Shown one piece after another: positions 11,055 to 21,958 of a stretch of DNA of 64,000 nt. Both the position numbers and the translations under genes were made by a program. The stretch lies in contig CM055819.1 of assembly GCA_029582265.1 (NCBI GenBank), forward strand, positions 32,093,164-32,157,163, written 5' to 3'. Numbering within the stretch: the stretch's first letter is position 1; each line of letters begins with the position of its first letter. The stretch is from Zoroaster sp. YZ-2022. Its lineage: Eukaryota; Echinodermata; Asteroidea; Forcipulatida; Zoroasteridae. Under the pieces are notes generated by a model. That model was given only the letters and a program-made list of their open reading frames with translations, was not told the origin of the DNA and searched no databases.

Positions 11055-12003
11055 TGACAGAAAACACGGTAAAGGGGGCCAGTAACGTTAGCATTTTCCC
11101 GATGGCCATATATTTTTTGAAAATAACTACAAACACCAATCAAGTGTTTCAACATGTCAGTGGACATGCAGGTTAATACTCAAGATAATTGAAACAAATT
11201 CTGAAATTCTTGTAAATAATTTTAAGGACAACACTTTCAAATTTCCGTCAAAAGTGGACGGAAAAACTTACCAAAAAAATAACAACTTATAAAACGTTTT
11301 CATAGGTTAATTTTGCATGCGAAAATTATTAAATTTGTGTCAACCACGTCTTAAACATATATTTTGCAAGGTTTCAGATACATTTTTGTTGAAAAATACT
11401 TTCAAGTTGTCTTTCTGGACGTCCTTAAAAAGTCACTACTAACGTGACCACGTACGATCCATCTTGGATGCCTCATAATGATGGCAATAAATCAGGAACA
11501 CTTCTATAATTATTTTATAAAAGTTTTATTGAATTGTTGTTGTTGTTATCGTGTTTGCAAAATAAAATGAGAATCCAAGCTTGTGGATTTCTGGTAGCAG
11601 AAAAAACAACTTTCGCTCTGCGATCGTGACTTCCGTCAAACTTTCACCGTCACGATACCAGTTTTAAATCACGGGATATCAACCATTCGTTACGAGACTT
11701 CGATATCTGGCGATCTCATTCAATCATGGCGATAGACAATAAGTAGATCCGTTGTAGAGAGAAGATCAAGGTATGTACACATTTTACAGAAACGAGGAAT
11801 TAAGTAGTTCCGTCAACACCGTTGGGAGTTGTACATATAACGATAGCACAAAGTGGGTAAACGTGTGGGTAAACGTTTGGGTAATAAATACCAGTAAATT
11901 TTGCTTAGATCACGCTTAACGTTATTGTGGTGATACTGGAAGCTTTCTAGCAATGATCGATCACGTTTTGGGGCGCTCACAAAATACACGCGCTGTTGGA
12001 GTA

Positions 12004-12600
12004 GACATTTTGCGTTGCCAAGGAGAAAATATGATATCGTTACATTAATTTTGACAGAAAGAATGCTATGGTTACAAATATTGGACAATTGTGCTGCTAA
12101 CGTGATATTTGTTTGGACGGAGAGGGTGCTAATGTGACTGTTCTTTGGACAGAAATCATGTTATCGTTACACTTTATTGGACACCAAAATGCAATCGTGA
12201 CGTAATTTGGACATATACGGTGCTATGGTGACAAATATTGGACAGCGATGCCGCTAACGTGATATTTGTTTGGACGTCAAGGATGCTAACGTGACTGTTT
12301 TCGGGACAAAAATCATGTTATCGTTACACTTTATTGGACACCAAAATGCAATCGTGACGAAATTTGGACATATACGGTGCTATGGTGACAAATATTGGAC
12401 AGCGATGCCGCTAACGTGATATTTGTTTGGACGTCAAGGATGCTAGTGACTGTTTTCGGGACAGAAATAATGCTGTGGTGACACTATATTGGACCAAAAT
12501 ACTGCTAACATGATTTTGGGGGGACATATTCAGTGCTATGGTGAAAAATTTTGACAATGCTTTTGCTAACGTTGAGGTAAAGTAAGCTAAGGTGACTGTG
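12004..12600 (+). repeat. 157-bp higher-order array of about 31-bp subunits
   Basis: GGACA-type words start matching segments at 12084, 12241 and 12398, exactly 157 bp apart. Each 157-bp unit splits into five subunits of about 31 bp with the pattern TTGGACA, about 9 bases, then a GCTAACGTGAC-like word (variants GCTATGGTGAC, TTATCGTTAC, GCAATCGTGAC). Units at both ends are more diverged, as expected from unequal exchange. The array is inside the 5.4-kb transposon near its left end, where transposase-binding repeats are often found. Confidence 0.85.
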
Positions 12601-12622
12601 CACTGAACAGCGGCGGCGTTAC

Positions 12623-12646
12623 GGGGGGGGGGGGGGGGGGGGGGGG
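12623..12646. repeat. G homopolymer
   Basis: An uninterrupted run of about 24 G. Exact length is unreliable in any assembly. Confidence 0.9.
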
Positions 12647-12959
12647 ATGCCCCCCAATTTACCGCTGCCGCTGGCAGTTAACCGAAATCATGTTATCATT
12701 ACACTTTATTTCAATCGTTTTCACCATAATCTTAGCAACTTCTCTGGGGAATACAAATCAGACGGAAGACTTAATTATTCAACAATGGGGCTGCCAATCA
12801 TTCTGACCAGGAATATTCAGAAGGCAAAAATGTAATTATGCTGTTGCCAGGACAGTACTGTTGCACAGAAACATCAATAATTCATCCAATAATATAATGT
12901 ACATCGGGCTACATCACTGTATGAGCAAATGTCCAATCAATTATTAGATGGGTGAGTAT

Positions 12960-13250
12960 CTCCAAATATGATTGGTTGTTCCATAAATCATAGTCTTCAT
13001 GTACGCCCACTTTTTCCAGGTCTCCAAATTTTCCCCCAGTTTTCAGTTCCAGGTGCGGTGCAGACATTTCCAGAAATCAGAGGATCCAGATCTTTGGAAC
13101 ACTGCCAAGAAGAGTTGTTAACTCTTCTGAAACTAATCGACTGTTTGCTGCACTACACATTTACTAGATAGAACGAGATTTAAAACGCATACGATCATTT
13201 CGGCATGTAGCATGCGCTATATAAGCTAATAAATTATTATTAAATTATTA
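12960..13250 (+). pseudogene. Degraded LINE 3' end
   Basis: A TTTGGAACACTGCCAAGAAG segment near 13094 gives LWN in one frame and TLPRRVVNSSETNRLFAAL in the next, the usual C-terminal LINE signature split by a frameshift. It is followed at about 13210 by GCATGCGCTATATAAGC and an ATT-rich tail, similar to the GCGCTATATAA tail of the SINEs in this window. It lies inside the 5.4-kb transposon. Confidence 0.55.
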
Positions 13251-14485
13251 AGAGAGGCCCGGGCTATATGGGCCACTCCGAAAAATAATACTTGTACATA
13301 CAAATAAAAAATATATACATACCCTCACTTTTAGTGGCAGTACATTTTCAAGCAGAAGCAGTCAGACCAATAACATTAACAAATTAAAAGAAATGATTTT
13401 GGAGCATTTTACGCTCAGACATATAAAGCTGCTAAAATAAAATTAAAAATCGTCCAAGGAGGCACTGGGATTTACCGATGGTGGAACAAGAACGGTGAGG
13501 AACGGGGACAAAAAAAATTATTATTATCGGCGTCCCCAACAAAAAAAACCATTATTCAGGTTTCACTTATAAATTTGCAGACTAGGACTATAGCCTATAT
13601 ATAATCATTTTACCCACCCAGACAAATTCCCTATCTCTGCTGCCTGCGAGAACTAAGAAAATCCAAACGAAATATTAATTTTGGTATTCTTTAAAATATA
13701 TCCTGTGTATATTCCCCTACAATATTAAAATACTTTACCAGCAGAGAAATCAGAGTTTCTTATTACTTAAAATAAATTGCCCATCCGAAGAAATGATTGA
13801 CAGCTCCATTGTTGTTCCAGAAGCTTGGCTGGCAGACACAGCCCTTTAAGGTTCCGAAAATCGCCGCTCAAATAATCAAAAGTCGATGAACTCTATCAAG
13901 TGGGCGCTTACAATGAAGACTGCATTGGTAAAACAAAATTGACCTATCAGATTTTAAGGTTTGATTGGCTCGCAGAAAGGCAGGTTGTGGAATTATGTAA
14001 TAATAATACTCCATATCTTACGCCGGCCCATATGCGTATTTAGTGTTTAAAATTGCGTGCAGTTTTAAAAACAAAACAAATAAAATCCCAGTTTATATAT
14101 TTTCCTTACATACCCTACCATTTTAATCTTACGAGTTGCTGTTTGACTAAAACACTGGTTTCCCGTTCATACATGACTTTATTTACTGTGTTTTTGGACG
14201 CCAACGAAACAATCATAAACGTACATTATCTATGTAGTGTAAATATTACCTGCATGACGAATCCTCTGCATCATCGGTGTAATTGCTAATCCATTAACAG
14301 TCTCAGTCATTTATTTAATACCTTCATTCACAGCATGAGCTGAAGTTTTAATAGTTTAACCAACATTATGTTTCAATTCAGTAAAATAAATAATGTTGTA
14401 AATATTTTAAAATTGATATTAAAAATGCCTTCAATATGCCTCGAGAATACATTAATTCCAAGGATAATGATTAACAGCTCCGTTG

Positions 14486-14663
14486 CAGCGGCGTAGCCAG
14501 GACTTTTTCAGTGGGGGACGGGGGCAATTGCTTTTCAGTGGGGGCCCAGGGTATATGGTTTTCCCCTTTTCTTTTTCTTTTCTGTTTTTGGGGCACTATG
14601 AGGATTTTTCGTGGGGGGAACCTGGGGATCACGCTCCCCCAGGCCCCCGTGGCTACGCCGCTG
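14486..14663. mobile_element. hAT-like MITE (CAGCGGCGTAGCCA ends), copy 1
   Basis: The ends CAGCGGCGTAGCCA and TGGCTACGCCGCTG are exact inverted repeats. Flanking 8-mers are CTCCGTTG (14478-14485) and CTCCGTTT (14664-14671), a target duplication with one mismatch. The interior is G-rich with a CTTTTCTTTTTC tract. An 8-bp duplication is the hallmark of hAT transposons. Confidence 0.88.
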
Positions 14664-14831
14664 CTCCGTTTATGTTAACTTATGCCGAGTTCATAAACTA
14701 TCATAAGCATTCGTGCTGAGAGCCGCCAGACTTGTTGATGAAAATATTGTGATACACTGAAGATATCTGTGGACAGAACTTGTGTTTAAGAAGAAAACAG
14801 TTCTGTAACTAACACACTTTAGCATCAGAAA

Positions 14832-15050
14832 CAGCGGCGTAGCCACGGGGGGCCTGGGGGGCACATGCCCCCCACAAATTTTCAGTGCCCCCCCCTAGGT
14901 GCCCCCCCCAGGAAAAATCCTCATAGTGCCCCAAAAAACAGAAAAGAAAAAGAAAAGGGAAAAAACCCATACCTCCTGGGCCCCCCACTGAAAAGCAAGC
15001 CCCCTGGGCCCCCCCCCCCCCCCCCCGAAAAAGTCCTGGCTACGCCGCTG
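14832..15050. mobile_element. hAT-like MITE (CAGCGGCGTAGCCA ends), copy 2
   Basis: Ends as in the copy at 14486, interior in reverse orientation relative to it. The flanking 8-mer ATCAGAAA is duplicated perfectly (14824-14831 and 15051-15058). Confidence 0.92.
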
Positions 15051-16420
15051 ATCAGAAATGTAAGTAGTGTCTGCGAACTTAAGCAATAGCGGGTTCGTGA
15101 CCTAGGAACAAACTGCAGACCCAATGTGAAAAAATAATATAGAACACGGGCACGAAACACGGGCAGGCGACTGCTAAGCCCATAAAAACTTTTTTCGTGT
15201 GCACTCAGTCAGTACTGAATCCATCCCTAAAATATTTATTTTAGATCTATTTAAACCAAACCTCTGGTAGCAATATTCTTTTGGATAAAAAATGCTCTAT
15301 TTTTAGCGCATCCTCAAAACTGACACAAAGGATTTCAGTCACGGCGTTTTGTCAGTCTCCCGAATGAGAGCCCCATGGAGCCACAATTGGACCACAAGGG
15401 ACTATGAAATAAATGTCATTGTGGCATTTTGTCGGTCGTTAGCACAGCCGCTGAGCATGGTTGGCTTATTAGCATAACAAAGGGCTTCGAAATTTAGCTG
15501 CAGATTGAATCTTTGTGCCGCAAAGGTTCGCTGGGGCAAAGAGGAGCTCGCTATCGGCTCTTCGCAGGAGCGCCGCGGCCCGAGTTTGCACGCCGATTTT
15601 TTTAATTTTTGGTGGTTTGCTACTTCTAATGTACTACTTCTAATGTAAGGATTTGCAAACAGCAGCAGCTACATGAACAAGACCGTGCAAACTCTGAAAC
15701 AAACAAGAGATACATAATTATTTTTACACATACATAGTTAATTATATAATTAATTACAATAATTATATACACGTACATAGTAGTTAATTTTCATTCCATT
15801 GGTACAAGAAAAATCACACATTATCATTATTTGTCCAAAACACTGTCACGTTAGCAGTACTTATTTTAAGAATATCAATTAAACAACACATCATAAGCTA
15901 TTTTTGTTACTATATTTAGATGTATTAATCAACATCAGAAATGACTTATGTGAGACCCTAGGTTCCAGATACATGTATGTTATGATGGGGATAAATGGCA
16001 AGTTGTTACAAGACTCTAATGTGATGAATGCTAACTGACAAAACACTCTATATTGTCCTTGACATGTCACGTTAGCAGTACTGTTTTTGGTGTGTCTTAA
16101 AGATTTAGTTGACAAGTAACATAAAGTTATTACATGGTAAAAACTTAATAGTTACTATTAGTTTGTTTATCATCTTTATAGTTGAGAAAACTTATTTTTT
16201 TAATTTTTTTTAACTTTATCAGTTTCATGTGCATTGCAATGCATTTATCAAAAATCAAAGTGCTGTAAAAAGATAAAAATATTAAAAGTTATCTTTTTTC
16301 CACTTATGATCAATGGTAAATATGTATATCAAGTACCACTCACCCAAAAAGTTATAGGAACGATTTTAAATTTTGGACCCTGTGGTAGGTTACTGGCCCC
16401 CTTTACTGTGTTTTCTGTCA

Positions 16421-16505
16421 TATACAGTATGTATCTTAAACTAGAACATTCGATTCCATGCCCTGTTGAAAGTCTGCTCTGATCGTGACGACACTGTCCC
16501 TTTAA
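16421..16505. mobile_element. TTAA-flanked foldback MITE, copy C, right part
   Basis: Continues the copy begun at 10859. CTTAAACTAGAACATTCGAT, GATTCCATGCCCTGTTGAAA and ACTGTCCCT lead to TTAA at 16502-16505. Confidence 0.8.
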
Positions 16506-16585
16506 CTGTCAAACTTCTCATGGTTATTTTGAGAAATGTGTAATTTTTAAAGTATTGTTTTCCTTTCCTGACAAATAAAATACAA

Positions 16586-16588
<3 letters not shown>

Positions 16589-16620
<32 letters not shown>

Positions 16621-16945
16621 TGTGGACTTATATAGCGCACGTATCCACCAACTACATGTAAGTGGTGCTCAAGGCGCATTATATCATTACCCCTGCTCAT
16701 AAGGCTCATAAATCATTCCTGAAACCATCTCAGCTCCCTGGGGAGTATACAGCTCAATTACTGCCATTACAGCGCATATAGGGCTAATCAACCAACTCTG
16801 CCCTCACAGGTACCCATTTAACCCCTGGGTGGAGAGAAGCAATTATGGTTAAGTGTCTTGCTCAAGGACACAAGTGTCACGGCCGGGATTCGAACCCACA
16901 TTCTGCTGCTAACACCAGAACTTGAGTCCGGTAAGCTAGACCGCT
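16589..16945 (-). mobile_element. tRNA-Leu-derived SINE
   Basis: Read on the minus strand: tRNA-like head (start lost beyond GAGCGGTCTAGC-type sequence), B box GGTTCGAATCC, body with GACACTTGTGTCCTTGAGCA and GGGGTTAAATGGGTACCTGT, then tail GTGGATACGTGCGCTATATA and an (ATT)n run. It is slightly shorter than the full copy at 61433-61799 at its 5' end. Confidence 0.88.
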
Positions 16946-17180
16946 AAAGAATTTTTATTTTATTTTTTTTTTAGAAATTGCTGACAATATACGGGTGATA
17001 CATTTTTAAGACTACACATGCTCTATGCCCATGGTTACAGTGAATATACGATTACAGTCTCTGTGGACACTGCTGTCCATTTATAGGTTATGTGGTTTGA
17101 GTCCTGTAACACAACAAATCTGGTTTGCTCAATATACATGTAGATTGCATGTACATGTTAGTTACATGTATTTGGTCATT

Positions 17181-17419
17181 GGCGGATCCAGGGGGGGGGG
17201 CTAAGGGGGCTGTAGCCCCCCCCCCCTAAAATCGTTAAAAAAAAAAAACAATTAAAAATAAAAAATAAAAGAAAAAGGAAAAAAAGGGAGAGAGAGAGAG
17301 GGGAAGGGGAGGGGAGAATGCACTCCCTTTGATTATTTCATTGTAATTTTTGTAGTACTGAAAAATAATTGTTTTTGATTCAAGGCTCAGCCCCCCCTAA
17401 AAAATGTTCGGGATCCGCC
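17181..17419. mobile_element. MITE with GGCGGATCC ends, copy 1
   Basis: Ends GGCGGATCC and GGATCCGCC. The interior has GGGGGGCTAAGGGGGCTGTA, a purine-rich tract and CAGTACT-containing AT-rich sequence. The second copy at 62232-62506 has its interior inverted relative to this one. Confidence 0.8.
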
Positions 17420-18551
17420 CATGTTGGTACTGCACATTTGGCACAAAAATTGTAATTCCTTGATTTACCCAGGATATTCACTTCATCCTTGATTAAAACC
17501 ACATGACAGAGCAATACATTCATTTATGAGAAGGTGGTATTGACATCATAGGCACTGTGCACAGAGACCAGAGAGACTGTGCAGTTATCACCCTGACCAG
17601 TGCATCTCTCTAGCGCCCTCTGCTGGTTTTCAGGGAGTCAAGTCTCCTTCAGAACTTCAGACCAATGAGGCGAGACCAATCTGAATTGATTCAACAGTCT
17701 TAAAGACTACTGTATTAACCTCATGGTATACACATATTGAGTGCCTGCAAGTACATGTTCAATGGGGAAAATATATCACAAGGGAAAATTTTAAGTGTTA
17801 TATTTCACAGGGTTTCATAATATTTTTCCTGACACAACGAACATTGCAACCTCAAACTGATTAAATCCATGGCTAATAATATGGACCTACATGTAACTGG
17901 GTTAGAATTTAAGGTTGCCCCAGGCAACCTGGCAATCCTTAATTTTGCTGCAGAAAACACTCTTACATGTGTACTATCTCACTAACCTTTGGAGCGAAGG
18001 CACAAAGGCAAAACTAGTGGATGGCACGTGATGTGTGTTCCACCAATGATTTGTGTGTGTGTGTGTTATATACATGTAATACAAAAATATTGACCCGTCA
18101 AAAGTACTTTTTAGAATGCCAGTGAAAACTGGGAAAACTACATGTAATTGATCAACACCACGATGTGACAAGAGACAAGGACCATGATAATAAGATACAT
18201 TGTGAAAATTAGTCTAACTGTTGCAAGTGTGAATATGCCGTAATATACAAGCAGCTACATGTAGGAGACACCTGTGTGTGTACATGTGTGTAGGTTAACA
18301 ATACCGTATTATGTACTGTGAATGGTTAATTAATTGCAGACAGTTCGAAGGCCATGTGATCGGAGGTGTTTAAATGTGATCGCTATCGAGAGGTGATGAA
18401 TTGGAACAATATATGCTGCATCCATCAAACTTCTAAACTACCAGTTGGACAAATGACTCTCTCCTTTAACCCCAATTCTTCTAACTTTGACAATAACAAT
18501 CTTAAAGGGGTATTTACCAAAGTGTAGTTTTTAAACGTTTTCTTAAATATA
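17420..18551. other. Unassigned; one CTCF-like motif
   Basis: Apart from the motif at 17608-17627 and a GT microsatellite near 18052-18067, nothing is recognised. Confidence 0.5.
17608..17627 (-). promoter_or_regulatory. CTCF-type motif match
   Basis: The minus strand reads ACCAGCAGAGGGCGCTAGA, which fits the conserved CTCF core CCASYAGRKGGCGC recognised across bilaterians. A single sequence match without conservation or binding data is weak. The same word can occur in repeats. Confidence 0.3.
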
Positions 18552-18779
18552 CATAACAGCAAAAGAAACGTCACCCATAAAAATATTTATTATTTTCATT
18601 TTATAATTAATATAATTTGTTTAATGAAGAATATTATGAGTATGGAGTGTAACACGAACACAATGTGGCAAATTTGGTTGACCTGGCAGCCAACCATCCC
18701 ACAACATTGTATATTTATTATGTTTAATAATATAATTACTTAACAAAATTTAGGGGGTGACGTTTCTTTTGCTGTCATG
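18552..18779. mobile_element. TA-flanked MITE (CATAACAGCAAAAG ends), copy 2
   Basis: Same family as 3898-4116, with TA at 18550-18551 and 18780-18781. It has about 9 extra bases (GGTTGACCT) in the middle. Its right boundary abuts an AT run. Confidence 0.85.
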
Positions 18780-18947
18780 TATATATATATATATATATAT
18801 TTATGATCCCCGCTACTGCCGTTACCCAGGTTGTTTGCATCTGACCGGGGCTTGATCCCTGGCTACTCGGCAGATATGGTTTGGCCTCTGACCTGGCCCC
18901 ATAGAGCAATAGATAATTGGCATAAGTTGACCGCCCACTAACATAGG

Positions 18948-19020
18948 GGCTGGTTAGCTCAGTTGGTAGAGTGCTCATACGGTATTCGAGAGGTCGTAGG
19001 TTCGAGTCCAGCATCAGCCA
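18948..19020 (+). tRNA. tRNA-Thr-like sequence, probably a pseudogene or SINE head
   Basis: Seventy-three bases fold as a tRNA: 7-bp acceptor (GGCTGGT with ATCAGCC), D arm with A box TAGCTCAGTTGGTAGAGTG, and B box GGTTCGAGTCC. The anticodon position reads GGT (Thr). The anticodon stem has two mismatches, position 33 is C instead of T, and the T stem has one mismatch, so it is unlikely to be a working tRNA. No terminator-like T run immediately follows; ATTTTTC comes next, then an AT microsatellite. A tRNA-derived SINE head is the likely alternative. Confidence 0.5.
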
Positions 19021-19041
19021 ATTTTTCTTTGCTTGCTACCC

Positions 19042-19044
<3 letters not shown>

Positions 19045-19108
<64 letters not shown>

Positions 19109-19138
19109 TATATTTTTTTTTCAAAATTATATATATAC

Positions 19139-19210
<72 letters not shown>
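19045..19210. repeat. (AT)n microsatellite
   Basis: Two long AT/TA runs are separated by a T-rich segment (about 19112-19130). All Ile-Tyr repeat frames across it are artefacts. Confidence 0.95.
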
Positions 19211-19215
<5 letters not shown>

Positions 19216-19216
<1 letters not shown>

Positions 19217-20709
19217 TGTTCAAAATTAAAATTTATTTGAAGGCGCAATGGCAAAACTAGTGGATGACACATGATGTGTGTTCCACCAATCAAATGACAA
19301 GGATCTGTGTATGAGTTATAAAATGAAAAATATGGGCACTGTCCTTCTCGGGGGGGAAGGGGGGAGGGGGAGTGATTTAAGACAATTTCTACACAAACTT
19401 ACAATTTCCCAAGTGACCTCTTGCCAACATTTCCAATCTTTTGTACCTGCTAGTTTCAAAAAATCATTCTCTAACAACAACACAACACTTCCTCGAAATA
19501 TCCATTACAGAAGTCAATTACACAAACAACATACACTGATCCATCACCGGTCTCTGAAAATGCATCTTAAACCAAGCATGGCAGGATCTAATCACTCCGG
19601 TAACTCACCCAGTGCCTCCTTTCACCAAACTACAATCTCCTCGTACGCGCATCAGAGCCGAACATAGTCTTACTTTGGTATGCAAAGGCCAAGCTGTCAG
19701 CGCGATGCATTTTCACACTGCCGAGGCAATTGAGAGTGTCTCGGTGTGGCGATGTCTTGACACATAGAGAGATACATTGGGGATGTATCTGCTTCTGAGA
19801 GCCTGAGAATATAATTGATATGTACTGTCTGTCCACCTTTGTGTCTCGTGGGTGTTGGTCTGTCAGAACAAAGGCATACTGTATGAGCAGCTAGCTGGCA
19901 TATTATTGGCCTGGCTTCTTGAAAAAGGTATCCCTGTCTTTTTTTATTTATTTATTTTTTGAATTTTTTTTTAAATTTTATTTATTATTATTATTATTTT
20001 TTATATAACTTCCTGAGGATTAAACCATGTGCACTATCAAAAAAAATAATAAATAAAAATGTTAAGATTGATTTGATGTTAAAACGATTATCCCAGCTTC
20101 AAATCTTTCTGACTTAAAGGCTCCACTATTCTTGCCTTGGCTCATCTTTGGCGTGGTTTTCCCAATCAGTTGTCAATGTTGTCGCCTTTTAAATGCCTTC
20201 TGCTCTGAGCTACGACTGTTAAAAATCGTGCTTCAGTATTTCATATTATTTTTGTTGTTGAGTATTTGACGGATTATAATTTGTTATTGAATGGAAAATA
20301 CATGGGAGATTGAATTCAATTGAAGTAGATCAATTTCCTTCTTTAAATCTCTCCCTTGTCTGATATTCTGTCTCCTTATTTTCCATCTGTCTAGATTGCT
20401 AATAATCCATCATCACTGCCTTGTCACTCAGTCTCTGTCTATTCCCGTTTTTTAAATATTTTTTATTATTATTATTATTATCTCATCTCCCTTAAGTGAT
20501 TAGACTTCTTCATCCAGTCACCAGTCACCAGTCACCAGTCTGTATGTTCTTGGAATATACAAAGGGGCTGGGACAAGTCCCTCCTTTGCCATTCTGCAGA
20601 TCTACAACTGCTTGTTGCCCCTGGGGATATTTATGCAAATTAATGCCACTTTTACCTGTAATTCAACTCTTAAATAGAAGGTACATATATATCACCTGAT
20701 TTAAAAAAA
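19216..20709. other. Unassigned
   Basis: No gene or repeat family recognised over 1.5 kb. A 129-codon open frame at 19278-19667 has no recognisable domain and no splice context I can defend. A CACCAGT heptamer is repeated about four times at 20519-20540. Confidence 0.5.
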
Positions 20710-21003
20710 ATGTGATTTAACGAAAGTAAAAAATCCTGAAAAATGGGTAGCAGGCCCGGGTCTCCCTTTGGTCTGGAGAACAAAGCCCCCTGAACCTCCT
20801 GGATGTTTAATTTTGGAGGATTTACAGACTCTCCACATCCCCCCCACAAACAAGAAACTATAGAGGTTTGGACACAATAAAGCCTACTTCTTTTATTCCT
20901 TGGCAGCCGCTTTTCTTCTTTCAAGAACATTTTGAGGCAAAGGGAGACTTGTAAAAAAAAATCCTGAAATCAGGAAAAAAAATCCTGAGAATTCACAGGC
21001 CCG
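20710..21003 (+). mobile_element. Dispersed 280-bp repeat, copy 3
   Basis: Begins TGTGATTTAACGAAAG and ends AATTCACAGGC. Contains the family words GGTCTCCCTTTGGTCT and CCTCCTGGATGTTTAATTTT. Confidence 0.82.
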
Positions 21004-21022
21004 ATTATTGTCTAAAAAGCTA

Positions 21023-21100
21023 ACTTGATGTGAAGCTGGTCAAGGTACCAATCTTCCGGAGAAATTATTCTGTCTGAAGTGCTCTCATCTCGGAGAAAAC
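21023..21100 (+). repeat. Dispersed ACTTGGTGTAAAGC-type repeat fragment
   Basis: AACTTGATGTGAAGCTGGTC then ATTATTCTGTCTGAAGTGCT resembles segments near 29300, 35615, 56226, 57410 and (inverted) 62050-62105. It lies directly upstream of an 81-bp array, and other copies also lie near 81-bp monomers. Confidence 0.5.
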
Positions 21101-21254
21101 ACAACAAAACCTACAGTATGCACATTTACAAAATGTTGCCGATGGCAACTATTTGCTCCAAACAATTTGTGAATGCTTTTTCACACTTTTTCTCACGACT
21201 TAGAATCCGCATTGGCCTGAAACTTTTTCAACTTCAAAGAAAGATAACCATACC

Positions 21255-21720
21255 CGTAGAAGCAGTTTTGTCAACATTACCAATGTCGCACCTTCCCTTC
21301 AATGTATATCTTGATTCAAAGAGAGTAAGCATACTCATAGAAGCAGTTTTGCCGACATTACCAATGTCGCACCTTCCCTTCAATGTATATCTTGATTCAA
21401 AGAGAGTAAGCATACTCATAGAAGCAGCTATTTTGCCGACATTACCAATGTCGTACCTTACCTTCAATGTATATCTTGATTCAAAGAGAGTAAGCATACT
21501 CATAGAAGCAGTTTTGCCAACATTACCAATGTTGTACCTTCCCTTCAATGTATATCTTGATTCAAAGAGAGTAAGCATACTCATAGAAGCAGCTATTTTG
21601 CCGACATTACCAATGTCGTACCTTACCTTCAATGTATATCTTGATTCAAAGAGAGTAAGCATACTCATAGAAGCAGTTTTGCCGACATGACCAATGTTGT
21701 ACCGTACATTCCCTTTTATA
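21255..21720 (-). repeat. 81-bp tandem array, about 6 units
   Basis: Units read on the plus strand contain GAAGCAGTTTTGCCGACATT, CCTTCCCTTCAATGTATATC and TTGATTCAAAGAGAGTAAGC. This is the reverse complement of the larger array at 39940-41690. Some units carry three extra bases (AGCAGCTATTTTG instead of AGCAGTTTTG). Because 81 is divisible by 3, both strands show open frames with a 27-residue period. I do not regard these as genes. Confidence 0.92.
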
Positions 21721-21740
21721 TCTTGAATAAAAGAGAGTAT

Positions 21741-21923
21741 TAAGGCAAACAAAAAAAAGTCTCTGGTTTCTGGTCTCCGTGCACGTCGCCTCAGACCCAC
21801 GCATCATCATTTTTAATTTTCTTTCTTTTTTTGCTATGAAACGATGTCCAATTGCAGCCAAAATTGCTAGATCAATTGGAATTCTGCCGTGCTGCTGGAG
21901 ACTTTTTGGGGGTGGCCTAAAGC
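21741..21923. mobile_element. Short copy of the TTAGGCC-AAAAAGTCTCTGG MITE
   Basis: The left end (GGCAAACAAAAAAAAGTCTC then TGGTTTCTGGTCTCC) and right end (AGACTTTTTGGGGGTGGCCTAA) are inverted. The middle has GATGTCCAATTGCAGCCAAA. It is about half the length of the copies at 50744, 52617, 55260 and 63006, so it looks internally deleted. It borders the 22-bp minisatellite. Confidence 0.72.
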
Positions 21924-21958
21924 ATACTCGAACAAGGTACAAACCATGCACAAACTGC

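Larger units (their letters stand above)
11055..16420. mobile_element. 5.4-kb non-autonomous DNA transposon
   Basis: The left end TGACAGAAAACACGGTAAAG and the complement of the right end TGACAGAAAACACAGTAAAG match over about 35 bp, continuing into GGGGCCAGTAAC. TA lies at each boundary, but it could be part of the inverted repeat. The outside sequences are the two halves of one TTAA-flanked MITE, which fixes the insertion. Inside are the 157-bp array near 12.0-12.6 kb, a LINE remnant, two hAT-like MITEs and long unassigned stretches (11.2-12.0, 13.25-14.47 and 15.06-16.37 kb). I see no transposase frame. The motif GCTAACGTGAC occurs repeatedly in the left part and, inverted, at 15845-15856 and 16067-16078. 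Confidence 0.78.

Noticed and set aside
18963..19293. Ile-Tyr repeat frames
   Set aside because: Translation of the AT microsatellite.
19278..19667. 129-codon gene
   Set aside because: Ser/His/Thr-rich frame with no recognisable domain, no matching splice signals and no support from the opposite flank.
21079..21690. 203-codon plus frame and 188-codon minus frame with a 27-residue repeat
   Set aside because: Both strands are open because the tandem unit is 81 bp. Unit differences change amino acids freely, and indels break the frame in the larger array.
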